From SHZI01 sp049290495 (GTDB taxonomy: Bacteria > Pseudomonadota > Gammaproteobacteria > Steroidobacterales > GCA-2729495): DNA of 39,233 nt. The position numbers were made by a program, and so were the translations under genes. The stretch lies in NCBI GenBank assembly GCA_049290495.1, contig JBATNV010000106.1, positions 1-39,233 of the forward strand, written 5' to 3'. Below are positions 24,035-34,722 of this stretch, piece after piece. Position 1 is the stretch's first letter; the number at the start of each line of letters is the position of its first letter. Under the pieces are notes generated by a model. That model saw nothing but the letters and a program-made list of their open reading frames with translations. It was not told the DNA's origin and made no database searches.

Positions 24035-27000
24035 ACCTCAGCGAACCGTTCATCCGCCGACCGGTGATGACCGGGCTGCTGATGATTTCCCTACTCGCTT
24101 TCGGCCTCATCTCGCTCGACCTGCTGCCAGTATCTATGCTGCCGAACATCGATTTCCCCACTATCCAGGTCAGCGCGTCGCTACCCGGTGCCAGTGCAGA
24201 GACCATGGCGAGCGCCGTCGCCACACCGCTGGAGAAAGAACTGTCATCGATCGCGGGCATCGACTCGATGACCTCGACGAGCACGCAGAATTCGGCGCAA
24301 ATCACTATCCAGTTCGCCCTTGATCGCAACGTGGACGCCGCGGCACAGGATGTACAGAACGCGCTGTCGGCAGCGCTGCGCAAACTGCCACCCGAGATGA
24401 CTTCACCACCGACGCTGAAGAAGGTGAATCCCGCGGACACGGCGGTGCTCTATCTCGCACTCACCTCCTCGACGCTGCCGATCGCCACCGTCGACGAGTT
24501 CGCCGAATCGACGCTGGCCGAACAGCTGTCCATGGTGTCCGGGGTCGCGCAGGTGCAGGTATTCGGCTCGGCTAAATACGCGGTGCGCATACAGCTCGAC
24601 CCGAAGGCCCTCGCAGCCCACGACATCGGCATCGACGAAGCCGCAGCGGCGGTGAGCGCCCAGAGCACCCACAGGCCTACGGGCATCCTGCAGGGCAAGA
24701 GCCGCGTGTATGCGGTGGAGGCGAACGGTCAGCTAATGAATGCGGCCGAATTCACCGGCCTGGTGGTCACCTGGCGAAACGGTGCACCCGTGCATCTCGG
24801 CGACCTCGGCAGGGTCTACGATGGCATCGAGAATGAGCAGTCAGCTGCCTACTACAACAACCAGCGCGGCGTTATTCTCGCCATCCAGCGGCAGCCGGGC
24901 ACCAACACCATCGAGCTGGTCAACGCCATCAACCAGCGGCTGCCTGGGCTCAAGTCCCATATGCCGGCCGGGCTCGCCATCCACACGCTATCCGACCGCA
25001 GCATTTCCATCCGGGATTCCGTGCGTGAAGTAGCGCTGACGCTGAGCATTTCCCTCGTGCTGGTCGTGCTGGTGATCTTCGTATTCCTCGGCAACCTGCG
25101 AGCCACGCTAATTCCCAGCCTGGCACTGCCGATGGCACTGATCGGCACGCTGCCGGTCATGTACCTGCTCGGCTATAGCCTGGATATCCTTTCGCTGCTC
25201 GCGTTCACGCTGTGCGTCGGCTTCGTCGTCGATGACGCCATCGTGATGCTCGAGAATATCTCGCGCTATCTCGAACAAGGCATGCAACCGCTACAGGCCG
25301 CACTGCGTGGTTCAAGGGAAATCGGCTTCACGATCGTATCCATGACCGTGTCGCTGGTGGCAGTCTTCATTCCGGTGCTGTTCATGAGTGGCCTCGTCGG
25401 GCGGCTGCTCCGCGAGTTTGCCGTCACGATCATGACAGCGGTGCTGGTCTCGGGCGTGGTCTCGCTGACGCTGACACCGCTGCTCTGCGCGCGCTTGCCG
25501 GGCTCACACCACCAGCGCCCCCCGGGAAGGTGGAAGCTGGCCAGCGACCGCGCCTTCGAATCGCTGCGCAACGCCTATGGCAACTCCCTCAGGCGAGTAC
25601 TTGCCCACCCTCGCAGCACGATGCTCGTCTTCACCGGTACGCTGCTTGCAACCGGAATTCTCTTTCTGGTGACGGCCAAGGGCTTTCTGCCAGCGGAGGA
25701 TACCGGACAGATCTTCGCGATCACCGAAGGCGCGCAGGATATCTCCTTCGACTCCATGCTCGCCAAGCAACTCGCACTGCACAGGATCGCCTTGAAGAAT
25801 CCCCACGTGGAAGGCGCGATGGCTGTAATCGGCAGCGGCGGCTCGACCCAGCTCATGAACCAGGGCCGCATGCTGATGAACCTCACGCCCGCAGCTGAGC
25901 GCCCCGACGCCGATGCCGTCATCACGGAACTGCAGGCGAAGATGCAGGACGTACCGGGCATTCGCGTCTACCTGCAGAACCTTCCAGTTATCCGCATCGG
26001 CGGGCGTCTGACCAAGAGCCAGTACCAGTACACGCTGCAGGACACCGACACGACCGAGCTGTTCAAGTGGGCGCCCAAGGTGGAAAAAGCCTTGAGCAAG
26101 CTCCCCGGCCTGTTGAACGTGACGAGCGACCTGCAGCTGGATTACCCGAAGCTGCAACTCACCATCGACCGGGGCAAGGCCGCCAGTCTCGGCGTCACGG
26201 CAACGCAGATCGAAGCAGCGCTATACAGCGCCTACGGAGCGGCACAGGTCGCCACCATCTATACGCCGGCCGATGAGTACGCCGTCATCCTGGAGGTATT
26301 GCCAGAAGATCGTGCGGATCCCACGGACATCGGTTCACTCTATATCCGCGCAAGCAGCGGGCACCTGGTACCCCTGAGTGCGGTAACGACAGCCACGCGG
26401 ATGGTCTCCCCCCTGGCCATCAGTCATCAGGGGCAAGTGCCGGCCGTCACCCTTTCCTTCGATCTGGCGCCGGGAGTCGCTCTCGGCACCGCCGTGAAGG
26501 AGATCGGTACGGCCTTCACGAGCCTGAAGCTGCCGCCAGGCCTGGCGGCGAGTTTCCAGGGGTCGGCCCAGGCCTTCCAGGACTCACTGGGCGGCATCGG
26601 TGTGCTGATCTTCATGGCCATCTTCGTTATCTACGTGGTGCTCGGCATCCTCTACGAGAGTTATCTCCATCCGCTCACCATACTGTCGGGCATACCTGCC
26701 GCCGGTGCAGGCGCCCTGGCAACGTTGCTGGTCTTCCACCGCGAACTGGATCTCTACGGCATGGTTGGCATGCTGATGCTGATCGGCATCGTCAAGAAGA
26801 ACGCGATCATGATGGTGGACTTTGCCCTGGACGCGCAGCGTGGGCAGAAGCTGTCGGCAGCCGAGGCGATTCATCAAGCCTGCCTGGTGCGCTTCCGGCC
26901 AATCATGATGACGACCATGGCAGCCCTGCTCGGCACGCTGCCGATAGCCATGCATACCGGTGCAAGCTCAGCCGGACGGCAACCATTGGGACTCGCCGTC

Positions 27001-27138
27001 GTAGGCGGCCTGCTGGTGTCCCAATCCCTCACCCTCTACATCACGCCCGTGATCTACATTTACCTCGACAGGCTCGGGCGGCGATTCAGGCGAGACAGCC
27101 AGGCAGCAGCGCCGTCGTATCCGCTGCGCAGCGCATGA
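24031..27138 (+). CDS. RND-family multidrug efflux pump, inner-membrane permease
   Basis: A 1035-residue AcrB/MdtB-type pump. It opens MNLSEPFIRRPVMTGLL, has two large periplasmic loops and twelve membrane helices, and carries the proton-relay residues Asp401-Asp402 (GFVVDDAIVMLEN) and Lys922-Lys923 (GIVKKNAIMM). The length and NNQRGVILAIQRQPGTNT region fit the MdtB/MdtC or MexF-like branch (HAE-1). It uses the proton gradient to expel drugs or other amphiphiles. It is coupled to the adaptor gene and followed 34 bp later by an SDR gene, all presumably under the MarR regulator. Confidence 0.96.
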   Translation: MNLSEPFIRRPVMTGLLMISLLAFGLISLDLLPVSMLPNIDFPTIQVSASLPGASAETMASAVATPLEKELSSIAGIDSMTSTSTQNSAQITIQFALDRNVDAAAQDVQNALSAALRKLPPEMTSPPTLKKVNPADTAVLYLALTSSTLPIATVDEFAESTLAEQLSMVSGVAQVQVFGSAKYAVRIQLDPKALAAHDIGIDEAAAAVSAQSTHRPTGILQGKSRVYAVEANGQLMNAAEFTGLVVTWRNGAPVHLGDLGRVYDGIENEQSAAYYNNQRGVILAIQRQPGTNTIELVNAINQRLPGLKSHMPAGLAIHTLSDRSISIRDSVREVALTLSISLVLVVLVIFVFLGNLRATLIPSLALPMALIGTLPVMYLLGYSLDILSLLAFTLCVGFVVDDAIVMLENISRYLEQGMQPLQAALRGSREIGFTIVSMTVSLVAVFIPVLFMSGLVGRLLREFAVTIMTAVLVSGVVSLTLTPLLCARLPGSHHQRPPGRWKLASDRAFESLRNAYGNSLRRVLAHPRSTMLVFTGTLLATGILFLVTAKGFLPAEDTGQIFAITEGAQDISFDSMLAKQLALHRIALKNPHVEGAMAVIGSGGSTQLMNQGRMLMNLTPAAERPDADAVITELQAKMQDVPGIRVYLQNLPVIRIGGRLTKSQYQYTLQDTDTTELFKWAPKVEKALSKLPGLLNVTSDLQLDYPKLQLTIDRGKAASLGVTATQIEAALYSAYGAAQVATIYTPADEYAVILEVLPEDRADPTDIGSLYIRASSGHLVPLSAVTTATRMVSPLAISHQGQVPAVTLSFDLAPGVALGTAVKEIGTAFTSLKLPPGLAASFQGSAQAFQDSLGGIGVLIFMAIFVIYVVLGILYESYLHPLTILSGIPAAGAGALATLLVFHRELDLYGMVGMLMLIGIVKKNAIMMVDFALDAQRGQKLSAAEAIHQACLVRFRPIMMTTMAALLGTLPIAMHTGASSAGRQPLGLAVVGGLLVSQSLTLYITPVIYIYLDRLGRRFRRDSQAAAPSYPLRSA

Positions 27139-27172
27139 CGAAGCTCGAATACACAACGGAGCAGCAAAGACC

Positions 27173-27940
27173 ATGAACCTCAAAGGCAAGGTCGCCATCG
27201 TCACGGGTGGCAATAGTGGCATCGGCATGGCCATCGTGCTGGAACTCGCCCGCCAGGGTGCCAACATCGTGATCGATTACGTCGCTCACCCCGAAGCGAC
27301 GGACGCACTGGAAAGAAGGGTTCTGGCACTCGGTGATCGCGTAATCGGTGTGAAGGCCGATGTCAGCCAGCTCACCGAATTGCAGCGATTGCTTGACGCA
27401 ACCGTCAAGGCATTTGGCCGTGTCGACATCATGGTCAACAACGCCGGCGTGGAAACGCGCAGCTCCATTCTCGATACCACCGAAGCACAGTATGACAAGG
27501 TGCTCTCGATCAACCTCAAAAGTGCGTTCTTTGGCACGCAGCTGGCGGCGCAACAAATGATCAGGCAAGGTGGTGGCGGGCGCATCATCAACATCACCTC
27601 GGTGCACGAGGACTGGCCGATGCCGGGGAATACCGCCTACTGCCTGTCTAAAGGCGGCATGCGGATGCTGACGCGCACGGCTGGCGTTGAACTCGCACCG
27701 CACAACATTCTTGTCGTCGGCGTCGGGCCCGGCGCCGTTGCAACGCCAATCAATCGCGGCACGATGAACGATCCAGCGCTCCTGAACAAACTGGATGCTG
27801 CGATCCCGCTGGGCCGTATGGCGCAGCCAGAAGAGATTGCCAATATCGTCGCTTTCGTCGCCGGTGACGGTGCCAGCTATCTGACCGCGACAACCATCTT
27901 TGCCGATGGCGGCATAATGCAGGGCAGCCCCGGACTCTGA
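27173..27940 (+). CDS. Short-chain dehydrogenase (glucose 1-dehydrogenase-like SDR)
   Basis: A 255-residue classical SDR. It has TGGNSGIG (11-18) for NAD(P) binding, NNAG, Ser143 in ITSVHED and the catalytic pair Tyr156-x-x-x-Lys160 (YCLSK). The EDWPMPGNTAYCLSK and PGAVATPIN segments are those of the glucose 1-dehydrogenase-like subgroup. All catalytic residues are present, unlike the exported SDR at 17058-17897. The substrate is not evident; the subgroup name is a poor guide to function. It probably belongs to the MarR-controlled transcript, where such enzymes often act on the inducing compound. Confidence 0.92.
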   Translation: MNLKGKVAIVTGGNSGIGMAIVLELARQGANIVIDYVAHPEATDALERRVLALGDRVIGVKADVSQLTELQRLLDATVKAFGRVDIMVNNAGVETRSSILDTTEAQYDKVLSINLKSAFFGTQLAAQQMIRQGGGGRIINITSVHEDWPMPGNTAYCLSKGGMRMLTRTAGVELAPHNILVVGVGPGAVATPINRGTMNDPALLNKLDAAIPLGRMAQPEEIANIVAFVAGDGASYLTATTIFADGGIMQGSPGL

Positions 27941-27956
27941 AGATACGCGGGCCGCC

Positions 27957-29054
27957 TCAGTGAGGTTTCAGCGGGCCACTAGGTGCCATACCACGAAGCA
28001 GGCTGAGCACCATGCCGATAAATGCCAGCAACCATGCGCCCAGCGCAACAGTCCATACGATGGGAGGCAGGAAGCCGAGGATATTGAACTCCATCGCCGC
28101 GTTCATCTTCCAGGTGCACGCGGCATACATGCCGAGCGGAAACACAGCACCCCAGTACAAGGGGTCGTATACCAGTGGAAAGCGCTTGTACACATGACGC
28201 CAGACGCCAAGTATCAGCAACATGGGCACCCACCAGGTTCCCGTTGCCCAGTAGAGAATCGTGAAGCCCTTGATGAACGGCAGGAACGAATGCAGGAAAG
28301 GTGACGCCGCGGCATTCACGATCAGCTGCGCGCCGACCAGGGTGGAGATCGCCATCGCGCCCATGTTGATCCAGTACGGTGGCGACAGGTCACTGGGCAG
28401 GAATCTGAAAAACGTGTAGCGATAGAAGATCAGCGACATCATCCAGGTATAGAGCATGCCGCCCCACAGCCACATCGACAGGGCAAAGAAATTCAGTTCG
28501 AGGCGATGTTCACCGAGACGTGCGGCCAGCAGCGCGCTGAGCATGGCGAGCGCCTGCGTGGCCACGACGGCGAGCAGCCAGCCACCGCTGATGCCCTGGT
28601 CGAGCGTCGGCTTTTCTTCCTTGACCGTAAACGCCGTGAAAATCGTATAGGTCAATCCAACCCACAGCACGATTGTCACAAACCACATCACCATGCCGAC
28701 CCTGTCGTTACCGGCAAGGATCATGAACTGGCTGCCGAGGATGGCAGTTGCTGCGACGCTGGTGAGGAATCCGGGTGCCTGCCGATGATCGATCATGTCG
28801 CCGAAGAAGCGTGACGGATAGCGTATGGCGCGGAGCAGGCTCAACACACAAAGCACGATATAGAAGGCGATATTAAGAAAAAATAATAGTCGCGCAATGA
28901 CATGCAAACCCAGCATGTTTGCGGCGAGCGATATAATTCCGGTTGCCATGACCATCCCGAAGGATGCAGGCGACAGGTTCGCCACTCGCGCCAGCACGCC
29001 GCTCCCAGGCGACTTGTCCGCAGATACTGCAGGGCCGACGACAGAATCACTCAT
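27957..29054 (-). CDS. TehA/SLAC1-family (tellurite resistance/dicarboxylate, TDT) anion channel
   Basis: A 365-residue membrane protein with ten hydrophobic helices. The first carries LSPASFGMVMATGIIS, the family opening, and a later pair carries the WLWGGMLYTWMM and FPLGMYAACTW segments. The family ranges from TehA to plant SLAC1 anion channels and malate exporters. Its position divergent from the nitrate reductase operon makes nitrate, nitrite or another anion a reasonable cargo, but this is inferred. It converges with the SDR gene with only 16 bp between their ends. Confidence 0.88.
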   Translation of the reverse strand: MSDSVVGPAVSADKSPGSGVLARVANLSPASFGMVMATGIISLAANMLGLHVIARLLFFLNIAFYIVLCVLSLLRAIRYPSRFFGDMIDHRQAPGFLTSVAATAILGSQFMILAGNDRVGMVMWFVTIVLWVGLTYTIFTAFTVKEEKPTLDQGISGGWLLAVVATQALAMLSALLAARLGEHRLELNFFALSMWLWGGMLYTWMMSLIFYRYTFFRFLPSDLSPPYWINMGAMAISTLVGAQLIVNAAASPFLHSFLPFIKGFTILYWATGTWWVPMLLILGVWRHVYKRFPLVYDPLYWGAVFPLGMYAACTWKMNAAMEFNILGFLPPIVWTVALGAWLLAFIGMVLSLLRGMAPSGPLKPH

Positions 29055-29374
29055 GAGTGCTGAAAGCCGGAACCGGTGACAGCCTGGTGAATGCGCAAGT
29101 CATTGAAAGAAAAGCTCCTGACTCGAGTTGGATACCGTCGAACAGGAACGAATACGCTCGACAGGGCAGACGAGGCTGCGGATTGGTACCGATTACAGGT
29201 GCGTGCGGCAATTGGTAATTTCCGCAGTTGGTTCTGCGGCCTCGCGTGTGCAAAGGTGTCGGCCTCCATCCGCCTGTGTCACCAGCGACCGGCTCCTGCA
29301 ATGCCGGGCGAGACAGGAAGCAGCCGGTCCGGCGCCAAGAACCAGGATATTGCTGAGCTACGGGGCATCATCTC
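29055..29374. promoter_or_regulatory. 320-bp divergent regulatory region between the TehA-like gene and narG
   Basis: No credible gene is present. This stretch must hold the promoters of the nar operon and the TehA-like gene. I looked for an FNR box (TTGAT-N4-ATCAA) and found only a weak look-alike near 29129 (TTGGA-N5-TCGAA), which I do not claim. No convincing NarL heptamer pair was seen. Confidence 0.4.
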
Positions 29375-32300
29375 ATGAGTCATTTTCTTGACCAGCTCGC
29401 CTTCTTTCGCCGAAAACAAACCCCGTTCGCCGACGGGCACGGTATGACAACTGATCAAAGCCGGCGCTGGGAAGACTCCTATCGACAGCGCTGGCAGCAC
29501 GACAAGATTGTACGTTCCACACACGGCGTCAATTGTACGGGCTCTTGCTCCTGGAAGATTTACGTCAAGAACGGTCTCGTCACCTGGGAGACCCAGCAGA
29601 CCGACTATCCGCGTACACGACCTGGCCTGCCCAATCATGAGCCACGCGGCTGCGCCCGCGGCGCGAGTTTTTCCTGGTACATCTACAGCGCCAACCGCAT
29701 CAAGTATCCGATGATCCGCCGACGGCTGGTCGAGCTGTGGCGGACTGCACGCGGAGTACACGCTGATCCGGTCGAAGCCTGGCGTTCGATACAGGAAGAT
29801 CCCGGCAAGGTGGCGAGCTATCGCGAGCGGCGCGGCCTCGGTGGCTTCGTGCGGGCACGCTGGGAAGAAGTCAACGAGATCATCGCCGCGGCAAACGTTT
29901 ACACGGTCAAGCGCTGGGGCCCGGACCGGGTCGTCGGTTTTTCACCGATCCCGGCCATGTCGATGGTCTCTTACGCAGCCGGCACGCGCTATCTGTCGTT
30001 GATCGGTGGCACCTGCCTGAGCTTTTACGACTGGTACTGCGATCTGCCACCCGCCAGCCCGCAGACCTGGGGCGAACAGACTGACGTACCGGAATCAGCA
30101 GACTGGTTCAACTCCACATTCCTGATGATGTGGGGTTCAAACGTGCCGCAGACACGCACGCCCGATGCGCACTTCATGACCGAAGCACGGTATCGCGGCA
30201 CCAAGACAGTCACGGTATCTCCCGACTACTCGGAAGCCTCCAAGTTCGGCGACATCTGGCTCAATCCGAAACAGGGCAGCGACTCCGCCATGGCCATGGC
30301 CATGGGACACGTCATCCTCAAGGAATGGCACGTCGAGGGTCACAGCGACTATTTCGACAACTATGTGCGCCGCTACACCGACCTGCCGACCCTGGTGCTG
30401 CTCGATGAGCATAAAGACGGCTACCTGGCACCGGGCCGCTACCTGCGCGCCTCAGACCTGCTCGACAAAGCCGGCCAGCAGAACAACGCCGAGTGGAAAA
30501 CGCTGGCCTTTGACGAGAACCAGGATCGTATCGTCGTGCCGCGTGGCTCGATCGGCTTCCGCTGGGGCGAAAAAGAAAAACTATGGAACCTCGAAGCCCG
30601 CACTGCCGGCGGTGAGGACACACGGCTGGCACTGAGCCACATCGAGCGGGCTGACGAAGCGGTCGATGTGGGCTTCCCCTACTTCGGTGGTGGTGGCAAC
30701 GCGCACTGGACGCAGACCGAACACGAGTCGGTACAGGTCCGCAAGGTGCCAGTCCGCCACGTCCAGCTGGCTGACGGCCGCCGCGCCAGAGTTGCTACGG
30801 TCTTCGACCTGATGGTCGCCAACTACGGCATCGACCGCGGACTCGGCGGCGGCAATGTCGCCGCCAGTTACGATGATGACGTGCCCTACACACCGGCATG
30901 GCAGGAGCGCATCACCGGCGTACCGCGCGAGAAGGTCATCACCGTTGCGCGCCAGTTCGCCGAAAACGCGCACAAGACGCAGGGCAAGTCGATGATCGTC
31001 ATCGGCGCCGGCATGAACCACTGGTATCACATGGACATGGGGTACCGCGGCATCATCAAGATGCTGATGATGTGCGGTTGCGTGGGCGTATCCGGGGGCG
31101 GCTGGGCTCACTATGTGGGCCAGGAAAAACTGCGGCCACAGACCGGCTGGCAGCCACTAGCCTTTGCGCTGGACTGGCACCGCCCGCCCCGCCACATGAA
31201 TGGCACCTCGTTTTTCTACAACCACACCAGCCAGTGGCGTTACGAAAAACTCGATATCAGCGAGATCCTGTCGCCGATGGCAGATGCCTCGCAGTGGGGC
31301 GGCTCGATGATCGATTACAACGTGCGCGCCGAGCGCATGGGTTGGCTGCCGTCAGCACCGCAGCTAAATCGCAATCCGCTCGATATCGGTCGTGCGGCGG
31401 CGGCAGCCGGCAAAAAGCCGGAGGACTATGTCGTCGAGCAGCTCAAGAGCGGCGAGCTGGCCTTCGCCTGCGAAGATCCCGACAACCCGGTGAACTTCCC
31501 GCGCAACCTCTTCGTCTGGCGATCGAACCTGCTCGGCTCTTCAGGCAAGGGCCACGAGTATTTCCTGCGGCATTTGCTCGGCACCGAGAACGGCGTGCAG
31601 GGCAAGGACCTCGGCGACGAGATCGACCGGCATCCGAAGGAAGTGAAGTGGCGCGAGCCGGTCAAGGGCAAGCTTGACCTGCTGGTCACGCTCGACTTCC
31701 GCATGTCGACCACCTGCATGTATTCCGACATCGTGCTCCCGACGGCGACGTGGTACGAGAAGGACGACCTGAACACCTCGGATATGCATCCCTTCATCCA
31801 TCCGCTGACAGCGGCCGTGGATCCGGTCTGGGAATCGCGTTCGGATTTCGATATCTACAAGGGCATCGCGAAGCGCTTTTCAGAACTGACCACCGGTCAT
31901 CTGGGCACCGAGACCGATGTGGTCACCCTGCCGTTGCTGCACGACACTCCCGGAGAACTCGGGCAGCCGTTCGACATCACCGACTGGAAACGCGGCGAAT
32001 GCGCTCCGGTGCCGGGCAAGACCATGCCGTCGATCATCGCTGTAGAACGTGACTATCCGGCGACCTATGAAAAATTTACCTCGCTCGGGCCCCTGATGGA
32101 TGAAAAGGGTAACGGCGGCAAAGGCCTGCAATGGGCGACACAGGAAGAGGTGAATGCACTCGGCGACCTGAACGGGCGGCATCGCGGTGACGGTGTCCGG
32201 AGCGGCCGGCCGAAGATCGAATCGGCACGCGACGCCTGCGAAACGATCCTCATGCTGGCACCGGAAACCAATGGTCGTGTGGCCGTCAAGGCCTGGGAAT

Positions 32301-33130
32301 CGCTGTCGAAGGTCACCGGCCGGGAACACGCACACCTGGTCAGTGGCCATGCCTCCGAAAAGATTCGCTTCGCCGATCTCATCGCACAGCCGCGCAAGAT
32401 CTACAGTTCGCCGATCTGGTCGGGCATCGAATCAGCGAACGTGTCTTACAACGCCGGCTGGACCAATGTAAATGAGCTCATTCCGTGGCGCACGCTGACC
32501 GGCCGTCAGCAGTTCTACCAGGACCACCCGTGGATGCGCGCCTTCGGCGAGCAGTTGTGTGTCTACAAGCCGCCCGTCGACTTGAAGACCATCGAGCCGA
32601 TCAAGGGACAGCGTGGCAACGGCAATACGGAGATCGTTCTCAACTTCATCACGCCACACCAGAAGTGGGGCATCCACAGCACCTATACCGATAACCTGTT
32701 GATGCTGACACTATCGCGGGGTGGGCCGATCATCTGGATGTCAGAAACCGATGCAGCCAGGGCCGGCATCATCGATAACGACTGGATTGAGGCCTACAAC
32801 ATCAACGGTGCGATTACCGCGCGTGCGGTCGTCAGCCAGCGGGTGCCCGAAGGCATGTCGATGATGTATCACGCACAGGAAAAGATCGTGAACACGCCCG
32901 GCTCCGAGATCACCGGCAATCGCGGCGGCATTCACAACTCGGTCACCCGCGCTGTGCTGAAGCCGACACACATGATCGGTGGTTACGCGCATCTGAGTTA
33001 CGGATTCAACTATTACGGCACCGTTGGTTCAAATCGCGACGAGTTCATCATCGTACGCAAGATGAAGAAGATCGACTGGATGGACGACAACGATATCGCT
33101 GATGCAATGCAGACGGAGGGGCTGCGATGA
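29375..33130 (+). CDS. narG: Respiratory nitrate reductase, catalytic alpha subunit NarG
   Basis: A 1251-residue molybdenum bis-MGD enzyme that reduces nitrate to nitrite at the cytoplasmic face of the membrane. The N-terminal FS0 iron-sulfur ligands are His50, Cys54, Cys58 and Cys93, one position later than in E. coli NarG. The probable molybdenum ligand is Asp223 in FYDWYCDLPPASPQTWGEQT. Length matches the family (E. coli 1247). No signal peptide is present, as expected for membrane-bound NarG held by NarI. Its stop overlaps the narH start (ATGA). It is the first gene of a tightly packed narGHJI-PPIase operon. Confidence 0.98.
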   Translation: MSHFLDQLAFFRRKQTPFADGHGMTTDQSRRWEDSYRQRWQHDKIVRSTHGVNCTGSCSWKIYVKNGLVTWETQQTDYPRTRPGLPNHEPRGCARGASFSWYIYSANRIKYPMIRRRLVELWRTARGVHADPVEAWRSIQEDPGKVASYRERRGLGGFVRARWEEVNEIIAAANVYTVKRWGPDRVVGFSPIPAMSMVSYAAGTRYLSLIGGTCLSFYDWYCDLPPASPQTWGEQTDVPESADWFNSTFLMMWGSNVPQTRTPDAHFMTEARYRGTKTVTVSPDYSEASKFGDIWLNPKQGSDSAMAMAMGHVILKEWHVEGHSDYFDNYVRRYTDLPTLVLLDEHKDGYLAPGRYLRASDLLDKAGQQNNAEWKTLAFDENQDRIVVPRGSIGFRWGEKEKLWNLEARTAGGEDTRLALSHIERADEAVDVGFPYFGGGGNAHWTQTEHESVQVRKVPVRHVQLADGRRARVATVFDLMVANYGIDRGLGGGNVAASYDDDVPYTPAWQERITGVPREKVITVARQFAENAHKTQGKSMIVIGAGMNHWYHMDMGYRGIIKMLMMCGCVGVSGGGWAHYVGQEKLRPQTGWQPLAFALDWHRPPRHMNGTSFFYNHTSQWRYEKLDISEILSPMADASQWGGSMIDYNVRAERMGWLPSAPQLNRNPLDIGRAAAAAGKKPEDYVVEQLKSGELAFACEDPDNPVNFPRNLFVWRSNLLGSSGKGHEYFLRHLLGTENGVQGKDLGDEIDRHPKEVKWREPVKGKLDLLVTLDFRMSTTCMYSDIVLPTATWYEKDDLNTSDMHPFIHPLTAAVDPVWESRSDFDIYKGIAKRFSELTTGHLGTETDVVTLPLLHDTPGELGQPFDITDWKRGECAPVPGKTMPSIIAVERDYPATYEKFTSLGPLMDEKGNGGKGLQWATQEEVNALGDLNGRHRGDGVRSGRPKIESARDACETILMLAPETNGRVAVKAWESLSKVTGREHAHLVSGHASEKIRFADLIAQPRKIYSSPIWSGIESANVSYNAGWTNVNELIPWRTLTGRQQFYQDHPWMRAFGEQLCVYKPPVDLKTIEPIKGQRGNGNTEIVLNFITPHQKWGIHSTYTDNLLMLTLSRGGPIIWMSETDAARAGIIDNDWIEAYNINGAITARAVVSQRVPEGMSMMYHAQEKIVNTPGSEITGNRGGIHNSVTRAVLKPTHMIGGYAHLSYGFNYYGTVGSNRDEFIIVRKMKKIDWMDDNDIADAMQTEGLR

Positions 33131-34722
33131 AGATTCGGGCACAGATCGGCAAAGTACTTAATCTCGACAAGTGCATCGGCTGCCACACCTGCTCCGTCAC
33201 CTGCAAGAACGTCTGGACCTCACGCGAAGGCATGCAGTACGCATGGTTCAACAATGTCGAAACCAAGCCCGGTATCGGCTATCCCAAGCAATGGGAGAAC
33301 CAGGACCACTGGAACGGCGGCTGGGTGCGCGATGACAACGGCCGAATCCGGCCGAGGATTGGCGGCCGCTGGCGCGTGCTGGCCAACATCTTTGCCAACC
33401 CGGACATGCCTTCAATCGACGATTACTACGAGCCGTGGGACTACGATTATCAACACATGCAGGCGGCGCCCGACGCACCGACCATGCCCACCGCACGACC
33501 ACGGTCACTGATCTCCGGCAAGCGCATGGAGAAGATCGAGTGGGGCCCGAACTGGGAAGAAATCCTCGGCACCGAGTTCAAACATCGCTCCAAGGACTAC
33601 AACTTCGAAGGCATACAGAAGGAAATCTACGGGCAGTTCGAAAATACATTCATGATGTATCTGCCGAGGCTGTGCGAGCACTGCCTCAACCCTACCTGTG
33701 TCGCTGCATGTCCCTCGGGCGCGATATACAAGCGCGAAGAAGACGGCATCGTGCTGATCGACCAGGACAAATGCCGTGGCTGGCGCATGTGCGTTTCCGC
33801 CTGTCCGTACAAGAAGATTTACTACAACTGGAAATCCGGCAAGTCGGAAAAGTGCACCTTCTGTTACCCACGTATCGAAGTGGGGCTGCCGACGGTGTGC
33901 TCGGAAACCTGCGTCGGCCGGATCCGCTATCTCGGCGTCATGCTCTATGACGCCGACCGTATCGAGTCAGCAGCGAGCACCGCAAACGAGCAGGATCTTT
34001 ACCAGGCACAGCTCGATATCTTTCTTGACCCGAACGACCCTGCGGTTATTGCCGAAGCCCGTCTGCAGGGCATTCCCGAGGACTGGCTGGTGGCGGCCAG
34101 GGCCTCGCCGGTCTACAAAATGGCTGTCGACTGGAAGGTGGCGTTCCCGCTGCACCCTGAGTACCGCACGCTGCCGATGGTGTGGTACTGCCCGCCCCTG
34201 TCGCCCATACAGTCAGCGGCAGAAGCCGGCAAGATCGGCTACAACGGTGAGCTTCCGGATGTTGAATCGCTGCGGATTCCGGTGCGCTACCTGGCTAACC
34301 TGCTGACCGCCGGTGAAGAGAAGCCGGTGGTCCTGGCACTTGAGCGCATGCTGGCGATGCGCGCCTTCATGCGCGGTCGACATGTCGACGGCGAGGAACG
34401 CGTGCAGGTTCTGGAGCGCGTTGGCATGACAGTGGAAATGGTTGAGGACATGTATCGCTACATGGCTATCGCCAACTACGAAGACCGCTTCGTGATCCCG
34501 ACCAACAAGCGCGAGTATGCCAGCTCGATCTACGACAGCTTCAGTGAGCGCGGCGGCTGCGGATTTACATTCGGCAGCGGCTGCGACTACACCGGCCAGT
34601 CAGACTCGGATGTTTTCGGTGGCAAGGCAAACAACCAGCGCAAATTCTTCCCGATCCGCGTCGAACAAGCGGGCGACAGCCAGAAAGCCGGGGCACGCGA
34701 ACACACGCCGTGGAGGCGCTGA
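33127..34722 (+). CDS. narH: Respiratory nitrate reductase, iron-sulfur beta subunit NarH
   Basis: A 531-residue electron-transfer subunit with four Cys groups: KCIGCHTCSVTCKNVW near the start, CEHCLNPTCVAACPSGA, CRGWRMCVSACP and CTFCY...CSETCVGR. The Trp in CRGW replaces one Cys ligand, giving the [3Fe-4S] centre typical of NarH. It passes electrons from the NarI haems to NarG. It is slightly longer than E. coli NarH (512), with extra residues at the C-terminus. It overlaps narG by four bases, and its stop shares one base with the narJ start. Confidence 0.98.
   Translation: MKIRAQIGKVLNLDKCIGCHTCSVTCKNVWTSREGMQYAWFNNVETKPGIGYPKQWENQDHWNGGWVRDDNGRIRPRIGGRWRVLANIFANPDMPSIDDYYEPWDYDYQHMQAAPDAPTMPTARPRSLISGKRMEKIEWGPNWEEILGTEFKHRSKDYNFEGIQKEIYGQFENTFMMYLPRLCEHCLNPTCVAACPSGAIYKREEDGIVLIDQDKCRGWRMCVSACPYKKIYYNWKSGKSEKCTFCYPRIEVGLPTVCSETCVGRIRYLGVMLYDADRIESAASTANEQDLYQAQLDIFLDPNDPAVIAEARLQGIPEDWLVAARASPVYKMAVDWKVAFPLHPEYRTLPMVWYCPPLSPIQSAAEAGKIGYNGELPDVESLRIPVRYLANLLTAGEEKPVVLALERMLAMRAFMRGRHVDGEERVQVLERVGMTVEMVEDMYRYMAIANYEDRFVIPTNKREYASSIYDSFSERGGCGFTFGSGCDYTGQSDSDVFGGKANNQRKFFPIRVEQAGDSQKAGAREHTPWRR

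Noticed and set aside
29129..29143. Possible FNR box upstream of narG
   Set aside because: The match to TTGAT-N4-ATCAA is poor and the spacing is off by one, so it is not claimed.
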